Positions 28,008 through 39,885 of a DNA stretch of 64,000 bases are shown one piece after another; the first letter of the stretch is position 1, and each line of letters begins with the position of its first letter. The translations under genes were made by a program, and so were the position numbers. The stretch spans positions 133,501-197,500 of the forward strand of contig BCLD01000018.1 in the NCBI GenBank assembly GCA_001600875.1, written 5' to 3'. This DNA comes from Solicoccozyma terricola (lineage: Eukaryota > Basidiomycota > Tremellomycetes > Filobasidiales > Piskurozymaceae). Under the pieces are notes generated by a model. The model had not been told where the DNA came from and did no database searches. It saw nothing but the letters and a program-made list of their open reading frames with translations.

Positions 28008-31000
28008 ATGTCGGAAAAAGAAAAGAAGAGCGACTACAACCCGGGAGACTCATCTTCGACGATCGACCAAGATACCGCGCAGCTCGTGAGCTACTCTCGT
28101 TCGCATGATACCCCGCCGCAGACCGTCTCCTAACCATCACGTCGTCCGACAGGCCTCGTTCGGCTACAAGGCACAACTAGCTCGTCGATGGAAGGGTGTA
28201 GAATCGTTCGCTGTATCATTCTGTGCGATGTAGGTGTCGGTCGAATCTTTGCGAGATCCACATTGTCCCAGTCAGAGCTCATCCATTTCCCGATTGATTC
28301 AGGAATTTCATCGGTGGAACCGTACGAGTTTTTTTTTTTTTTTTTTGGCCCCCCCGCTACCCTCACTGCCAGATGCTAAAATCATATACTCTATACCCAC
28401 TCAGCGCTCCGTCCTATTTCTAGGCATCTTAGCTGGAGGTCCAGCAGCAACATGGTCAGCATTAATCTCTTAGATCCACCTTAGGATTATCTTCTAGGCG
28501 GGCGGTTCCCCATAACCAGCATCAAACTCGGTCCGGATGCTACACAAGGTCGGTAATCAACTATCTCATGCCACACCCCCCTCGTACTCTTTCCATCTCG
28601 TCCTGGGTGAAAACGCACATCGTGTGTATCTCTCTCGAGGTGTTTGACGAGTCGACGGCAGAGGACGGTTTTTGGGATCTCTCGTGGACGACAAGACGAT
28701 AGGAATTCTATTTTCAACATGGAAAATCAAAAGATCAAAAAGGGGACGTTAACAACGGACGATTAAACTCGACGGAAGGAAAGGCTACCACCTATCATCC
28801 ATTCCCACATCAATGGATATCATTCGGCATTTCAGCCATATAGTCCTTCCGACCCAACCACCGTTTCCCTACACCCTTGGCTTTTTTTTGCTCTGATTTC
28901 CCTATCATCCACTCTTGCCATCACTCCGCGGAGGATCCCATTCCTCCTTTATCTTTTTTTTTTTTTTTTCCATTCTCAATTCCAGTACCACAAATGAAAA
29001 ACTCATACGAGGTTCTTGATCTGGCGAGTAATGTAGGGTGATACCTCATTCCTCTAACCTCTTTCTTGCACCTTGGAGTGTTCAACTGGAACGGCCAAAA
29101 AAAAAAAAAAATGTCGACTTCGAAAAATAAAAAGGGTACGGGTGCTTCTAGACCGCTTTCATACTTCTTGGCAGATCGAAAGGTCAATCCTACTAGACAT
29201 CATTCGCGCTTTGGGATCGTCCTTCCATATCAGGAAGGCGATCTCACCTCTCCATAGGGAGAGTTCATGGATGATGATTCTCTGCCAATCATAAAAGAAG
29301 CAGAACGTGTCTAGGTGCTGAGAAATTATACCGTCATGTACACCGGATCGAGTTAATGCTCGCGTCGGGAACCCCCCCTCGGGAAATTCTTTTCCCTTTT
29401 TCCATCCTTCCTTTTTTTTCACAATTTTCTCTCTTTCCCCATAATTCCTCCCATCGCTTGGCCGTTTGTTGCGTGGTCGACGCTTTTTGGTGGTGTTCCC
29501 CGTTGAGGTCTTGCTTTGTCGGCACTCTTTCTAGGTGCAGACTGGCGACGACCACGGGCTGTAGGCAAACGCTACCTCGGAGCTAAAAGGCCCGTTGCCT
29601 CGATACATCGCAGAATGACCAAGCCTACGTTCCACTCTTGGCCAAGCATTCCCCCAAATCCGTCCATCCTTCCTCCTTCCTCTTCCTCCCACTCCCTCTT
29701 TCTTGGAACGCTTATTGATACCCATTGCCTTATGCTGGCTTCCTTTTGGTTGATTTAGGTCTTCGATGCTCATCTCATGGATCTTCATGTCAATCACTGC
29801 AGCGGTGTGAGTGGTTAGAGGAGGATATACACGATAATTTACAGCAAACTTACATTGTGTACTCTTCTTAGTCTCGCTGAAATCTGCGTGAGTGGACAGC
29901 CTAGTTCTGCCCTATCAGGATCTCCCATTCACCCTCACATTCTTGTTTAGTCGGCACTTCCGCTTTCCGGATCGATCTACATTTGGGCTGCGGAATCTGC
30001 TGGACCCAAGTATGCTCGTCGTAAGTGTCCTTGTTGGACGACGCCCAGCCTTCACCCCTGTCACTGAATCAGCCACGCAACATCCACAGTTGTTGGGTTC
30101 GTTGTAGCTTGGTGGGCGTGCACCGCATGGATGACTTTCGCTGCGGGAAATTGCCAGGTTTGTTTTGAGACCATTGAGCGTTGAAGGTCAGCCAGAACTG
30201 AATCTGAGCTAAATTCTTCAGACTACGGCAAACTACGTCCTGTCACAACTTGTCGTATGGGACGTAGACTTCCCTGGAGGCTTGACCGTCACCAATATCA
30301 ACTTCCGAGCTTTGACTTGGGCTGTGTCAGAAGTCATCTTGGCTCTTGTGATTTCTTTAAACTATCTCCCTCGTAAGTGTTGCATAATGCAATCCCTGGA
30401 GGAAACACCAACTGAACGCGCCTTTCACCGCACAGCCCGAGCCTACTCGTGGGTGTTCAAGGGGTCCATGGCTCTTATGATGCTAGACTTCGCTTTGTGT
30501 CTCACCTGGCTCCCAGTGCGTGTCAGTTCTTCCTAATACATTCGCCCGCCATTAACCTATTTGACTTGTCAGGTCGGAGTTTCCCGCACATATGGCTTTC
30601 GATCGGCTTCAGAGGTATTTACGGGAACATGTGAGCCTGGCTCTTTCAGCACGGATTTGTGGGGGCTTGTTGGATAACCGTATTCAAATGTTTGCAGACA
30701 ATGGCACTGGCGCACCAGCAGGTTGGAACTGGCTGCTGTCGTTGTGAGTGAAGGACGTCAAGGCGCATTGACTCTTTACCTGCTAAAACGCTATGCCTAC
30801 CCAGCCTCTTCGCCGCTGGAGTCATCACCGGCTTTGATGCCTCGGGTCACATCGCTGAGGAGACAAAGGATGCTTCGTGAGTTTGATCGCACGCCGATTG
30901 CTCCTAACTGGGCCTCAACACCTCTCGTCTTCCCAACAGCAAAGTTGCTGCTCGAGGTATCTTCACCAGTGCCGTGGCGACCGGCGGCTGCGGTCTCGCT

Positions 31001-32029
31001 GCAACAATCCTCTTTCTGTTCTGCTTCCCTCCACTCGATGTTTTCTTCGAATTTACCGCCCCACAGCCTTTTGTGCAGGCGAGTCCGATTACCCCTTCCC
31101 GACAGCTTGCCTCATCTGACCTTTAAATGTCATAGGTCTACGCTCTTGCTCTAGGCAAAGGAGGCTCGGTCTTCATGACCGTCTTGGCTGTCATCGGCCT
31201 GATCATGAACACCTCAATTGCTGTCGTCGCTGCTTCCCGACTTGTCTTCGCTGTCGCTCGCGATGGTGTACTCCCCGGATCATCTTGGATCAGTCAGGTA
31301 ACGGACGACGGTCGCCCTAAAAATGCCGTTACCGTGATGGGTGTCTTCGGAGCGGTCTTGCTGTGTACGATCTTGCCCAGTAATGTCGCTTTCACTTCCT
31401 TGATTTCGGCTGGCGCCATCCGTGGGTACACTCGTTCTTGAATTCGTCTTCCATCAAATTGACCGTTGAGACTGGATGCCTCTCAGCCACTATCGCAGCC
31501 TACGCCCTCATCTCATTCTGTCGAATGGTGTTCACCCCTCACGATTTCCGTCACACCAGATTTGGTCTAGGTCGTCTCGCTCGTCCTTTCTACCTGATCG
31601 CCTTCCTCTGGAACGGTCTCATATTTGCCGTGAGCCTGGCGCAGCACTAGTATGACGTCTCATACTGACTGTTGACTCCTACCTCATCAGATCGACGCCT
31701 CACCATTCATCTATCCGACGACTGCTGCTACTTTCAACTATGCTCCGTGAGCGCCACAAAGCCGTCGACGCTGGTATAATGAGTTGACTGACATCTTGTC
31801 TGACATATCCTTGTCATCCGCAGTGTCATCTTTGCTGCCACCACCCTCTTCGGTGTACTGACCTGGTATTTCACTAGTCCAGAAACTTGGCTTGTAAGTT
31901 TGCGTCCTGTTTCGGAAGTCTGATCGGCACTGATGTCGCCGTCATCACCGTCAGAGCAAGGAGCTCGTTGCCAACATGCACAGAGAGGGGGACAAAGAGT
32001 TTGCAATCACTCCAACGACTACTACTTGA
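28008..32029 (+). CDS. APC-family permease, GABA/choline type (UGA4-like)
   Basis: Plasma- or vacuolar-membrane amino-acid/polyamine/choline permease with about 12 membrane segments. Start 28008 (MSEKEKKSDYNPGDSSSTID), a cytosolic head, then ASFGYKAQLARRWKGVESFA, NFIGGT and LGILAGGPAATW. After a 1304 nt intron come SSMLISWIFMSITAA, SLAEICSALPLSGSIYIWAA, VAWWACTAWMTFAAGNCQ, VDFPGGLTVTNINFRALTW, AAGVITGFDASGHIAEETKD and VMTVLAVIGLIMNTSIAVVA. ARDGVLPGSSWIS, FRHTRFGLGRLARPFYLIAF and a short tail ending ITPTTTT follow. The GFDASGHIAEETK block is the family signature. The W codon across the long intron (TG|G) and all traced phases agree. The substrate is not determined. Confidence 0.9.
28329..28346 (+). 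repeat. T18 homopolymer in permease intron
   Basis: Eighteen T in the short intron preceding the permease exon RSVLFLG. Likely slippage-prone. Confidence 0.8.
28455..29758. other. 1304 nt intron of the permease; possible nested content
   Basis: Donor gtcagc after GGPAAT and acceptor gatttag before SSMLISW; the split Trp codon and the uninterrupted membrane helix on both sides define it. Other introns of this gene are about 50-90 nt. It contains a T15 tract near 28956-28970 and an A14 tract near 29097-29110. On the minus strand several open segments look protein-like. One reads RGMRYHPTLLARSRTSYEFF (about 28990-29060); another reads RIIIHELSLWRG, bounded by cag and gtgaga (29250-29285). No family recognised, and no terminal repeats or target-site duplication seen. 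Confidence 0.6.
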
Positions 32030-32484
32030 AAAATATTAGGTTGCATGCGCTTCAACTGCGCTTGCTCGAAGTTGTTCCCCACATGAGACTTGATACTCGC
32101 TCGTAAGAGCCGAAACGTTACAATAGTATTATCTGGCGACCATGATCTATTATATACCCTGGTTTCTTGCCATCTCTCACTTGCGACGTATAGTGGGCTT
32201 GTCATACGGATCGGACGGCAAATCGGCCGCCTCCGCATCTCTCTGCAATCGGCCAAGATCAGAAATGATCAAATATCAGACAAGGTAGAATGTATTGACA
32301 CCCACCTTCCTGCTCGACTCCACTTGGAGGCCATCATCAGCTTCCGCATCCGCAGTAGCAAGGGTCCCCCACTTGACGGACGTCTCGATCGGCGATTTGA
32401 TGCAATCCCCTCGCTTGAGAATGCTTTGCGGTTGAGGATGGAGAGCTGTGTAGGAAGGATCAGGTATACACGTTCGACCGCGCG
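32030..32484. other. Convergent 3' region of the permease and coiled-coil gene
   Basis: 455 bp between convergent stop codons. No conserved frame. It should contain both 3' UTRs. Confidence 0.45.
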
Positions 32485-35400
32485 TTATGGTGGCAACTGA
32501 CAGGTCTTCTGAGGAATTTCCGCCTCGTTATTCTCCATTGGGTCGTCTTCACCGCTTCCCTCATCGATGGACGGCACTTGTGTGAGGTCGGAGCTGATGT
32601 CTTCCATTTGAATCCTGGAACCGCGCCCTGCTGGGGTGGGAGAGCTGGGAAATTGCTGCATAAGGAAACTCGGATCAACTGCCGTGTGATGGATGCAATG
32701 GAGACATAATCGATTTACCGCCAGTCCACGCCCGCCTCTCCTCGCATGACTGTCTGCAGGCGAGCTCCAACCATTCTCTGGCATCAGGTTGCGACCATTA
32801 GTGTTCTTCTTGGCAAGCTGTGAGTAACCAGGGTCAGCTTGCTTTCGCTCATCCAGGGAATTGTGAAACCGCACCATTCGCTCTCTCTCTGAAAGCGTGT
32901 GTTGTAGCTATAGCAAGTTTTGGCAGTGTCAGGAAGCACAGCGCCTAGGTCATGAGTCACCCACTTCCTGGATCTTCTCCTCGTAGTCTCTGAGTTGTTT
33001 GCCTGTGGTTATAGCAAGGACCGTCCGTTGGCACAGGATTGCATCAGATTTCACTTGCGCCGATGCTTACCAACGGCTCCATTGATCGACTGAAAGATAG
33101 CGACGTCGGCCTCATCCTGTGAACGACTTCGCTTAGACTTTGAACGAAGGTTTCTAGCTGAAATACTCACCAGAGCTTCCAGCAAGGGGGGTAGAAATTT
33201 GAGTTCTTCCTTGCTGTATCCACAGAGAGCGCCTTTCAGCTGATCTCTTTGTGCTATCGCCTCGGACAGTTGCTTCTGAACACGGTCATGATCCGCCTTC
33301 TTGATAGGAGGATATCGGGGTGGTTTCTGCAAATCCTGAACTTGCTTGTTCAATTTCTGGACTTGTCGTTGCGCGTCTTCCTTCTCCTTGGTGAGTAAAG
33401 CGACCTACGTCGAAAAAGTTCTGATTGAATACAGGCAGATCAGCCACATCACCTTGGACTTACCTGCTCGTTGTCGGTCCGAGTGATGGCCTGTCGTTTC
33501 TATTGGACGAGTCTCATGAGCACAGTTCAGTCTGACAATCGTCAATCCTCGTACTTGAACTGCCAAACTACGTGCAGCTTCTTCAAGGTCTTTGATCTTG
33601 CTGTGTGCTTGGTCCAGGTCATTCTTCGATTGGGTGCGTAATCGCTGTAGCTCAGTGGCGTGTTCGTTCGCGGCAGCCTCGAGTTCGGAAAGCTGCAGGG
33701 AGAACGATACCAAATCAGCAGGGGTGGTTACCTGAGCATCAACAAATCCGCTAGTCACCGGTACCATCTGGTCGACCTGCCGCTTCAGCTCGTCTGCGTA
33801 TCCTTTCGCGGCCGATACCTAAACCATTTCATGACCACGTCAGTGAAATACCTCCGAGCAGAAGGTGAAAGCCGCGGATATACCTGTTTGACAGCTTCCT
33901 TGAGAGTCTTTTCTTTCTCTTCCAGTGTCTCGCCGAGATTATCCAGCTTATCCTGCAGACCTTGCTACAATGTAGGGAAGGACGTCAGCCATTGGGACCT
34001 TCCACGACAAGATAGCATCTTGTGGTGCTGACCCGCTCCGTTCCCCAGCTCTCTTCCTTGTCGCAAATCTGCTGATCTGCTGAACTGCATCTTCTGTGAA
34101 GCCTGTGGGGTACCAAAACATTCAGGATCTGACAAGAGAGCTTGAGTGAGTTCCAGCAGCCTACTCTTCGATTTTCAATTCCAATGTCGTCTTGATCGTC
34201 GTCTGCTCAACGGTGGCAGTCCGTATCGCATCGAGGAGTTCATTCTCTCTCGTCTGGCAGATGAGGCACTGATCAGCAAGCTCTCGCTACGCAGTGTAGT
34301 AATCGGAAACAGCTAACCTGCATATCTGAGACCTGTTTCGTCAGGGCTTGGCACTGCCCGCGAAGCTCGTCGACTTCGGTCTTGTACTCTGTGAGTTCCT
34401 GTTTGCGAAGTGCAAGGCTACAGAAGTCTTGCGGGTCAGCACCGGCCACCTTCTACCGTCATCGAGATCGAACTCGCTCTTCTTCTAGGTCACCCTTCTC
34501 CTTTTCGACCGACTCGACGTCAACTTTCAGAGCCTCAATGTCAGACTGCAGATTCTCCTTTGATCTCAATTCTGCCGTCACCGCCTTGATCTGTAGTTCT
34601 ACTTGAGCTGTGATGGCGGCTTCGATATCTACGAGAGGTCTGTCAGGAGAGGACACTGTGTCAGCTGCTCTGGTGGTCGCTACACAAGAAATAAGAAATG
34701 CCCACTCTTGGACGAGATCCTCAACATCATCCACTACATCGTTCTTGAGATGCGCATCTAGCTCAGTTCGTAGCTTGGCGATCGTTTCGTCACCTAGCAA
34801 TTCGCAACGAGGTGTGTGAGCCATGGGATCTGATGTTACCTCACGCCACACACTGACGTTCCCTCAGCTCGCGCTTCGTAGCGGCCATAGCCTCACGACA
34901 TTCTGCCACCTTTTGCATTGCCAATCTCCCCGACGCCAAGGCTATGAAAGACGAGAATCAGTAAAGACCTACTTATGGATAAGCGCCGTGAACACACGAA
35001 GCTCAGCCGCCTGGCGAAGATCTTTCCACCCCTTGCAATCCTCCTTGTCAGCCTTTTGCACAACCGGAGCGGTGGCCTTCCACGCTTTATGAGCTGTTCG
35101 GACCTCTCTTGGCCATGCCTCGATCCTGGAGGACCAAAAGAAATCAATGAGATGTCCGACTACAGACGAGTGAGATCACCGACTTGTCACTCAGCAACCC
35201 AATCTTCTGTTTGTATTCTCCAAGCAACCGCTGTTTTGCAGCCTGAAGGTCTGAAACCAGCTTTTGAAGAGCGACCTTCTCGAGTTCCAAATTGTCCTTT
35301 TCCAATTGAAGCTCTTTTGCTTGACTACGGATCTGTTGTAGTTTCTCAGACTGGCGAGAGATGCACCAGTCAGTTGTTTTGGCGTTCCGAGAACAAATCC

Positions 35401-37998
35401 TGACCTTACGGTAGATATGTGTAACTTTTCCCTTTCAGCCCATTTACTAAACATCGTCAGGGCTTCGTTCGCAGTCTGAGTCGCTGCTGCCGCTTGTTCC
35501 TCCAAAGGTAATTCAGTCTCATCTAGAAACTGAGTCGCCGAGTCATCCTTCTGTGGCGTGTTCGATCCCGGTGCTAGAGTCTGGAGCAGAGCTGTTGCGT
35601 GCAAACAAGCTTGCTGTCCCTGCTTCTTCGCTGCATTCTGCCTTGCAACTACAGGCACACGTTTGGAACCAACGATGACGCCCCCGAGCGATGACTTGAT
35701 ACGAGGAGACCCTGGCCTGCTCAAACTAGATATCACCACATCCATCAGGGAATTATCTGGCTTCGAATTTGACGGCGTTCTTGGAGTAGCTCGAAAGCCC
35801 TGCCTCACTGGTGAGCGAGAGTTGTCATCGGTGGTAGAAGTTCGTCGCCCCGTGTTCAAAGGATTGTACAAATCGTAGCTGTTGACATGTTTCGAAGGTA
35901 ACGTTCTGGCTTCAGAGAGAAGCAGGTGACTTGTACGAATATGAGGTGGTTGCGGTTGCGGGTGTTTTAAAGGTGGTGAAGATGCTGATGGACACGCAGT
36001 CGGGGAGAGATTGGCTATATGTACGTGATGCGAAGGACTTTTCGGACTGACGGCCGAAGACCTGAGTCTAAGGTGCACAGGAGCTGATCATTCGGGATCA
36101 GTCATTGTTCGAAATCGCTTTATGACCGAACATACCTTCACCTGTTTGTACCTTCTGTACGACGACCTGTCCGCGGCTCTTCTGAACTCCAGATTCTGCA
36201 GTAGTTTGCTTACGAGCTACTCTTGAAGGCGATGGGACATCGATTGCTTGTCTGCAAACATTGGAGATAGGTGGGGTGGAATGATGGATTCGAGGTGTAG
36301 CGTGGGCGGTTCTATCGCCACCTCGCACAGATTGTCAGTAGGTGAATAACAACGTCCACAAGGTCAACTCACCGTTGGACCTTGGCAGGCAATACTGTCT
36401 CTATCAAAACCTCCTCATTCACCTGTTGCAAATCTTCCATGTTCTGATCGTCCAGCACGACCTCGTTATCCTTCACTGCGAAAATCCCGGAGTGATCCAC
36501 GGAGATGTCCCGGTTCGTAAATGAAACCTCGTGAGGACCTTTCCCATCGACCATGCCGTCTTTTCGACATTGATAATCGTTTTCATACCGTGCTTCATTT
36601 TCTTCTTCGGCAACATTTGATACAGTAACTCCTCTTGCGTTTCTTGATAACATCCCTAACATACCTCCTCTTGTTCCCTCGTGAGGGGAATCCTCGGGAG
36701 ATAAGATCGATTTCAGATTGGATTCCATCACTACCTCTCTCGGCGTTTCGTCGATCGTCGTAAACTGTGAGTCTTCATCTTTATTTCCATCTCGAGTCCC
36801 TAGATCTGGATGTTGCGTTTCCTCGATCGACGTCATTTGTGAATCTCCATCATGTCCCTTTCGATTCCCTAGTTTCGGATACTGCGTTTCTTCAATCGTC
36901 GTCACCTGTGAATCTCCATCATGTCCCTCTCGATTCCCTAATTTTGGATACTGCGTTTCTTCAATCGTCGTCACCTGTGAATATCCATCCATCTCCTCCT
37001 CTCGAGTCTTTACCTTGAATCTCGACTCGTCTCCATTGATTGACAATTGCGATTGCGATTCTATGAGACGTTCTTCCACTCTTCGTTGACCATGTGAAGA
37101 TGTGAACGGCGATGAGGAAGGACTGATAACTTGATTGTAAAGAACATCACGAGTTGAAGAAGCGGTGATTAAGAAAGCGTCGGTTATATGTGATATAGGT
37201 TGACGACCATTTCCAGTGTCAATTTCTCTTTGAGAAGGTTGATCACCGAAACCGTCGGAGCGGATCGGTCCACCTTCTGGATGCATTATCGGGTTGAGTT
37301 GCAGTTGAGATGTTTGTTGTTGATTCGGTATGACTTGAGATGGATTGATGTGGGGTGTGGGTGTAGGAGCGGGAGCAAGGTGATGTTTCGGTATGGTATG
37401 AGTAGTGAACGGTTCCAAGTTGTTCCTCTTGGCGTATACGAAATTAGAGAAGTCGTCCCCACTCTTGAGATCATGTTGGCCTGTTTGAGGAGTCGAAACA
37501 GCATTGAACGTGTTCTGTGGTTCTCGAATTTCACCTGCTGGCCTGAAAGGCTTTCTAGACGTGTTACTGGGATGATCACCCGGCGTGAACTTCCTCAGAT
37601 TTGAATCGGGGAATACGAAGGAGCCCTTTGGGTGGGTCATGGTGCCAGGTTCTGAAAAGTGCTGCTGGTTGGTGTGTCGGTCGATGAAGGAATCAGAAGG
37701 AGAAACTGATAGATTCGTCGAGCGAGGTGTTGATGTGAGATTGTGAGATAATTTCTAACGGATTAAAATGAAAACTCACTGTTGAGGACGACCGATCGAT
37801 TCCCCAACGATCGCTTCGCACCGGCCTCTCCTCGTTGCGCTCTTCAGTGATCACCACGACACTCCCGTTGCTCCTCTTGGTGTAATACTTGTACGAGTGA
37901 CGTTGTGAACTATGAGACACCTACGGATTTCACGACGATGATGTTGTTGTTGATAGTGGAATGTTGGTGAGCGCGATCATCAGCGCGACCATCATCAT
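32485..37998 (-). CDS. Large coiled-coil protein with SQ/TQ tandem repeats, function unknown
   Basis: Multi-exon gene with stop at 32485. I do not recognise the family. The first well-supported coding segment (37780-37919) reads SHSSQRHSYKYYTKRSNGSV and opens with GTG right after an acceptor (ccgtag). A start exon ATGATGATG at 37990-37998 joined to it in phase 0 is the best start; the ATG at 37640 is the fallback. The N-terminal third is polar and disordered with four tandem 23-residue repeats (36735-36995). The middle (35200-36330) is Ser/Pro-rich and basic (SRPGSPRIKSSLGGVIVGSK). The C-terminal half (32900-35450) is long heptad coiled coil interrupted by many small introns. It ends in a short acidic, Ser-rich tail. 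This layout resembles cytoskeletal, spindle or checkpoint scaffolds, but that is only a guess. Confidence 0.7.
36735..36995 (-). repeat. Four tandem 69 bp coding repeats (SQVTTIEETQ)
   Basis: In the coiled-coil gene. The unit encodes SQVTTIEETQYPKLGN plus a RxGHDGD linker; two copies are nearly identical, the third is diverged (SQMTSIEETQHPDLGT) and the fourth degenerate (SQFTTIDET). The first three copies each carry one SQ and one TQ dipeptide; the fourth keeps only SQ. SQ/TQ is the consensus target of ATM/ATR-type kinases. Confidence 0.8.
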
Positions 37999-38809
37999 CT
38001 CGCGGGGGTTCGACCGCAAATGAATGGATTCAGACCAACAGCTCGAATTGACGGATGACGGTTGACGGTTGACGGGATGACGGAATGACCAGGATTCAGG
38101 GAAAAGACGGCACGGTACTACCTCTAGATATCATCTGTCGTGCCTCGGCTGAGCATCGAGCTGTCGTCGCAAATGATTTCCATCGACGGTGGATGGAGTG
38201 GTGGCGAAACCCCAACTCAGGCACAGCGACTCGCGTTTTTGTCCCATTTTTGCCGTGGATTGCTTCTCGCTCAAGTAGAAAGTTTGCAATAAGATCAACA
38301 AGCGCTGCTCCGCATGGAAGTGACGAGGAGCTCCACACCGAGCAAAATGTTCAGAACAAGACGCACGCCCCCCCCAGGCGTGAGTATCGCAGAGAGACGA
38401 TATGTATCAACGACGATAGGAACTTTTCTTCCTCCATGCAAACGTCGATCAAATGAGAATGATTCAGTCGTATTGGTCATTAGGATATCACTTTGTATTT
38501 ACCTTGTATTCAGCATATTCTTGAACTCTTGACCAGTCGTATTGCCCCTCATCCCCATCACCATCTCACCCACTCCAACATGAATCCCCAACCACCGCAT
38601 GAATAGAGAGAGAAAGAAAGAAAAAACAAAATGCAATATCATCGCCCAACCCTCATCACATACGTACAATCCCCTACCAAACTCCCCATCCTCCCACACT
38701 CTCAATCCTCGGAACCGTTATTCTTTTAACAGAACATCTAAAATATGCTCCCAATTTGAACACCAACGGAGAATATTCAATTTCATATTTTTCCCAATTT
38801 CCCCCCCAT
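37999..38809. other. Intergenic stretch between coiled-coil gene and NDUFB7
   Basis: About 810 bp upstream of the minus-strand coiled-coil gene and downstream of NDUFB7. Near the left end is a short imperfect repeat (gacggttgacggttgacggg, 38058-38077). Open frames on both strands show no conserved motif. I call no gene here. Confidence 0.4.
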
Positions 38810-39575
38810 CTACTCATCATCACCTCCCTCTGCAGCAGCTCTCTTTTCTCGTGAGAGTTGTTTCATGCGGCGCATGTAGCTATAGGAGGGGAGAGATGTC
38901 GAGATGTCGATGGAAGAGCGCGATAGCGAATTTTGCGATCGGGTAAGATGGGTGGTGAAGGAGAGTGTTGTGTAGAGTGTTGGGAAGTGGTAGATTAACG
39001 TGGATGGACGAGGGTGAATGGGTGACAGATGATAAGCGGAGGACGAAGATAGGATATCAGTACCATTCATTTCTCTTCGAACCTAACAGATCTAAACTAA
39101 CTCATCATATTGGCATCTGCACGGTCCACCCATCGATTAAGAAAAAATGGGCAAGACGTAAGAGAGAGAAGATCCAATTCGTTAACAAGTTGTTCCGTTC
39201 ATCCGTTGACAGTTTTATCTACATCCTGAAAGGTCAAAATGCTTTAACTCACTTCTCATAACCGTGTCTAATCACATCGAACATCTCAACCATCAGCTTT
39301 CCCAATTCAAACGTTGTCCTGGCTGTAATGAACCATCAACACACTCACCTCTCATCCTCGCATTTCCAGGGTGCGTAAAGTGATTTGTGTCTACATTGAT
39401 TGAGTGGTATCAGAAGTCTGGCCAAAACCATTAAGGATCAGTTAGACATTATATTACGATGAACTTGTAGGAACAGCTTGCAAAACCATACTCACGCGGA
39501 ACATTGATCTCTCCACTGAATTGGGATTCGTTCTGCTCTGAGTTCAGATTGAGAAGCAGTGGTTGATGATGCCAT
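38810..39575 (-). CDS. NDUFB7: NADH:ubiquinone oxidoreductase subunit NDUFB7 (B18)
   Basis: Accessory membrane-arm subunit of respiratory complex I, on the intermembrane-space side. Inferred exons: 39496-39575, 39349-39417, 39253-39267, 39102-39116, 38810-38879, giving 82 residues. The twin CX9C motif is visible: CSALLIPLNQC and CEDERHGYEKC, the oxidative-folding signal for import through Mia40. Then CQYDDYMRRMKQLSREKRAA matches the family C terminus. Two successive 15 nt microexons encode HGYEK and KCQYDD (with flanking split codons). All phases agree. The protein is shorter than human NDUFB7 (137) but close to other fungal forms. Divergent from SDA1. Confidence 0.92.
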
Positions 39576-39885
39576 GTTTGGGCGGGCGTGGTTCGTGGAG
39601 GGTTGGTTGTGGTGGTGGTGGTGGTGGTGGTGGTGATGAATCCGGGATAGTAAGATGTTGGATGGGATGGAGGATGAACACGGGATGGACGGTGAACTGA
39701 CCCACGGCGCTTTATTGTGTTTTGGGAATTAAAAAAAGATGAAAATAATATTCACAGGCCGGCGGGCGGGGATAGTAACCCGGGAGTTGGTCGACTTTTA
39801 TTTTCAAGAGCAGCGAAGCGAGTTCAAGTCCAGTGTTGGCCGACAAGTAGTAGACCATCATCGTCCATCGTCTCACCAGCCCACT
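39576..39885. promoter_or_regulatory. Divergent promoter, NDUFB7 / SDA1
   Basis: 310 bp between divergent start codons. Holds a (GGT)8 tract at 39611-39634 and GC-rich DNA near 39757-39790. No TATA box seen. Confidence 0.45.
39611..39634 (+). repeat. (GGT)8 microsatellite
   Basis: Eight GGT triplets (CCA on the other strand), 36 nt upstream of the NDUFB7 start, probably in its 5' leader. Confidence 0.85.

Noticed and set aside
28453..28473. A 19 nt intron (gtcagc...cttag) in the permease
   Set aside because: Too short to splice, and the next sequence does not continue the membrane helix. The acceptor at 29758 does.
28921..29110. Processed pseudogene or transposon inside the permease intron
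   Set aside because: A and T tracts suggested it, but I found no target-site duplication, terminal repeats or recognisable reverse-transcriptase or transposase residues.
37640..37641. Start of the coiled-coil protein at ATG 37640
   Set aside because: The preceding exon (37780-37919) is clearly coding in style and joins in phase through HFSEPGT, so the start lies further upstream.
38085..38456. 123-codon plus-strand frame upstream of the coiled-coil gene
   Set aside because: No motif and overlapping frames on both strands of equal quality; likely random.
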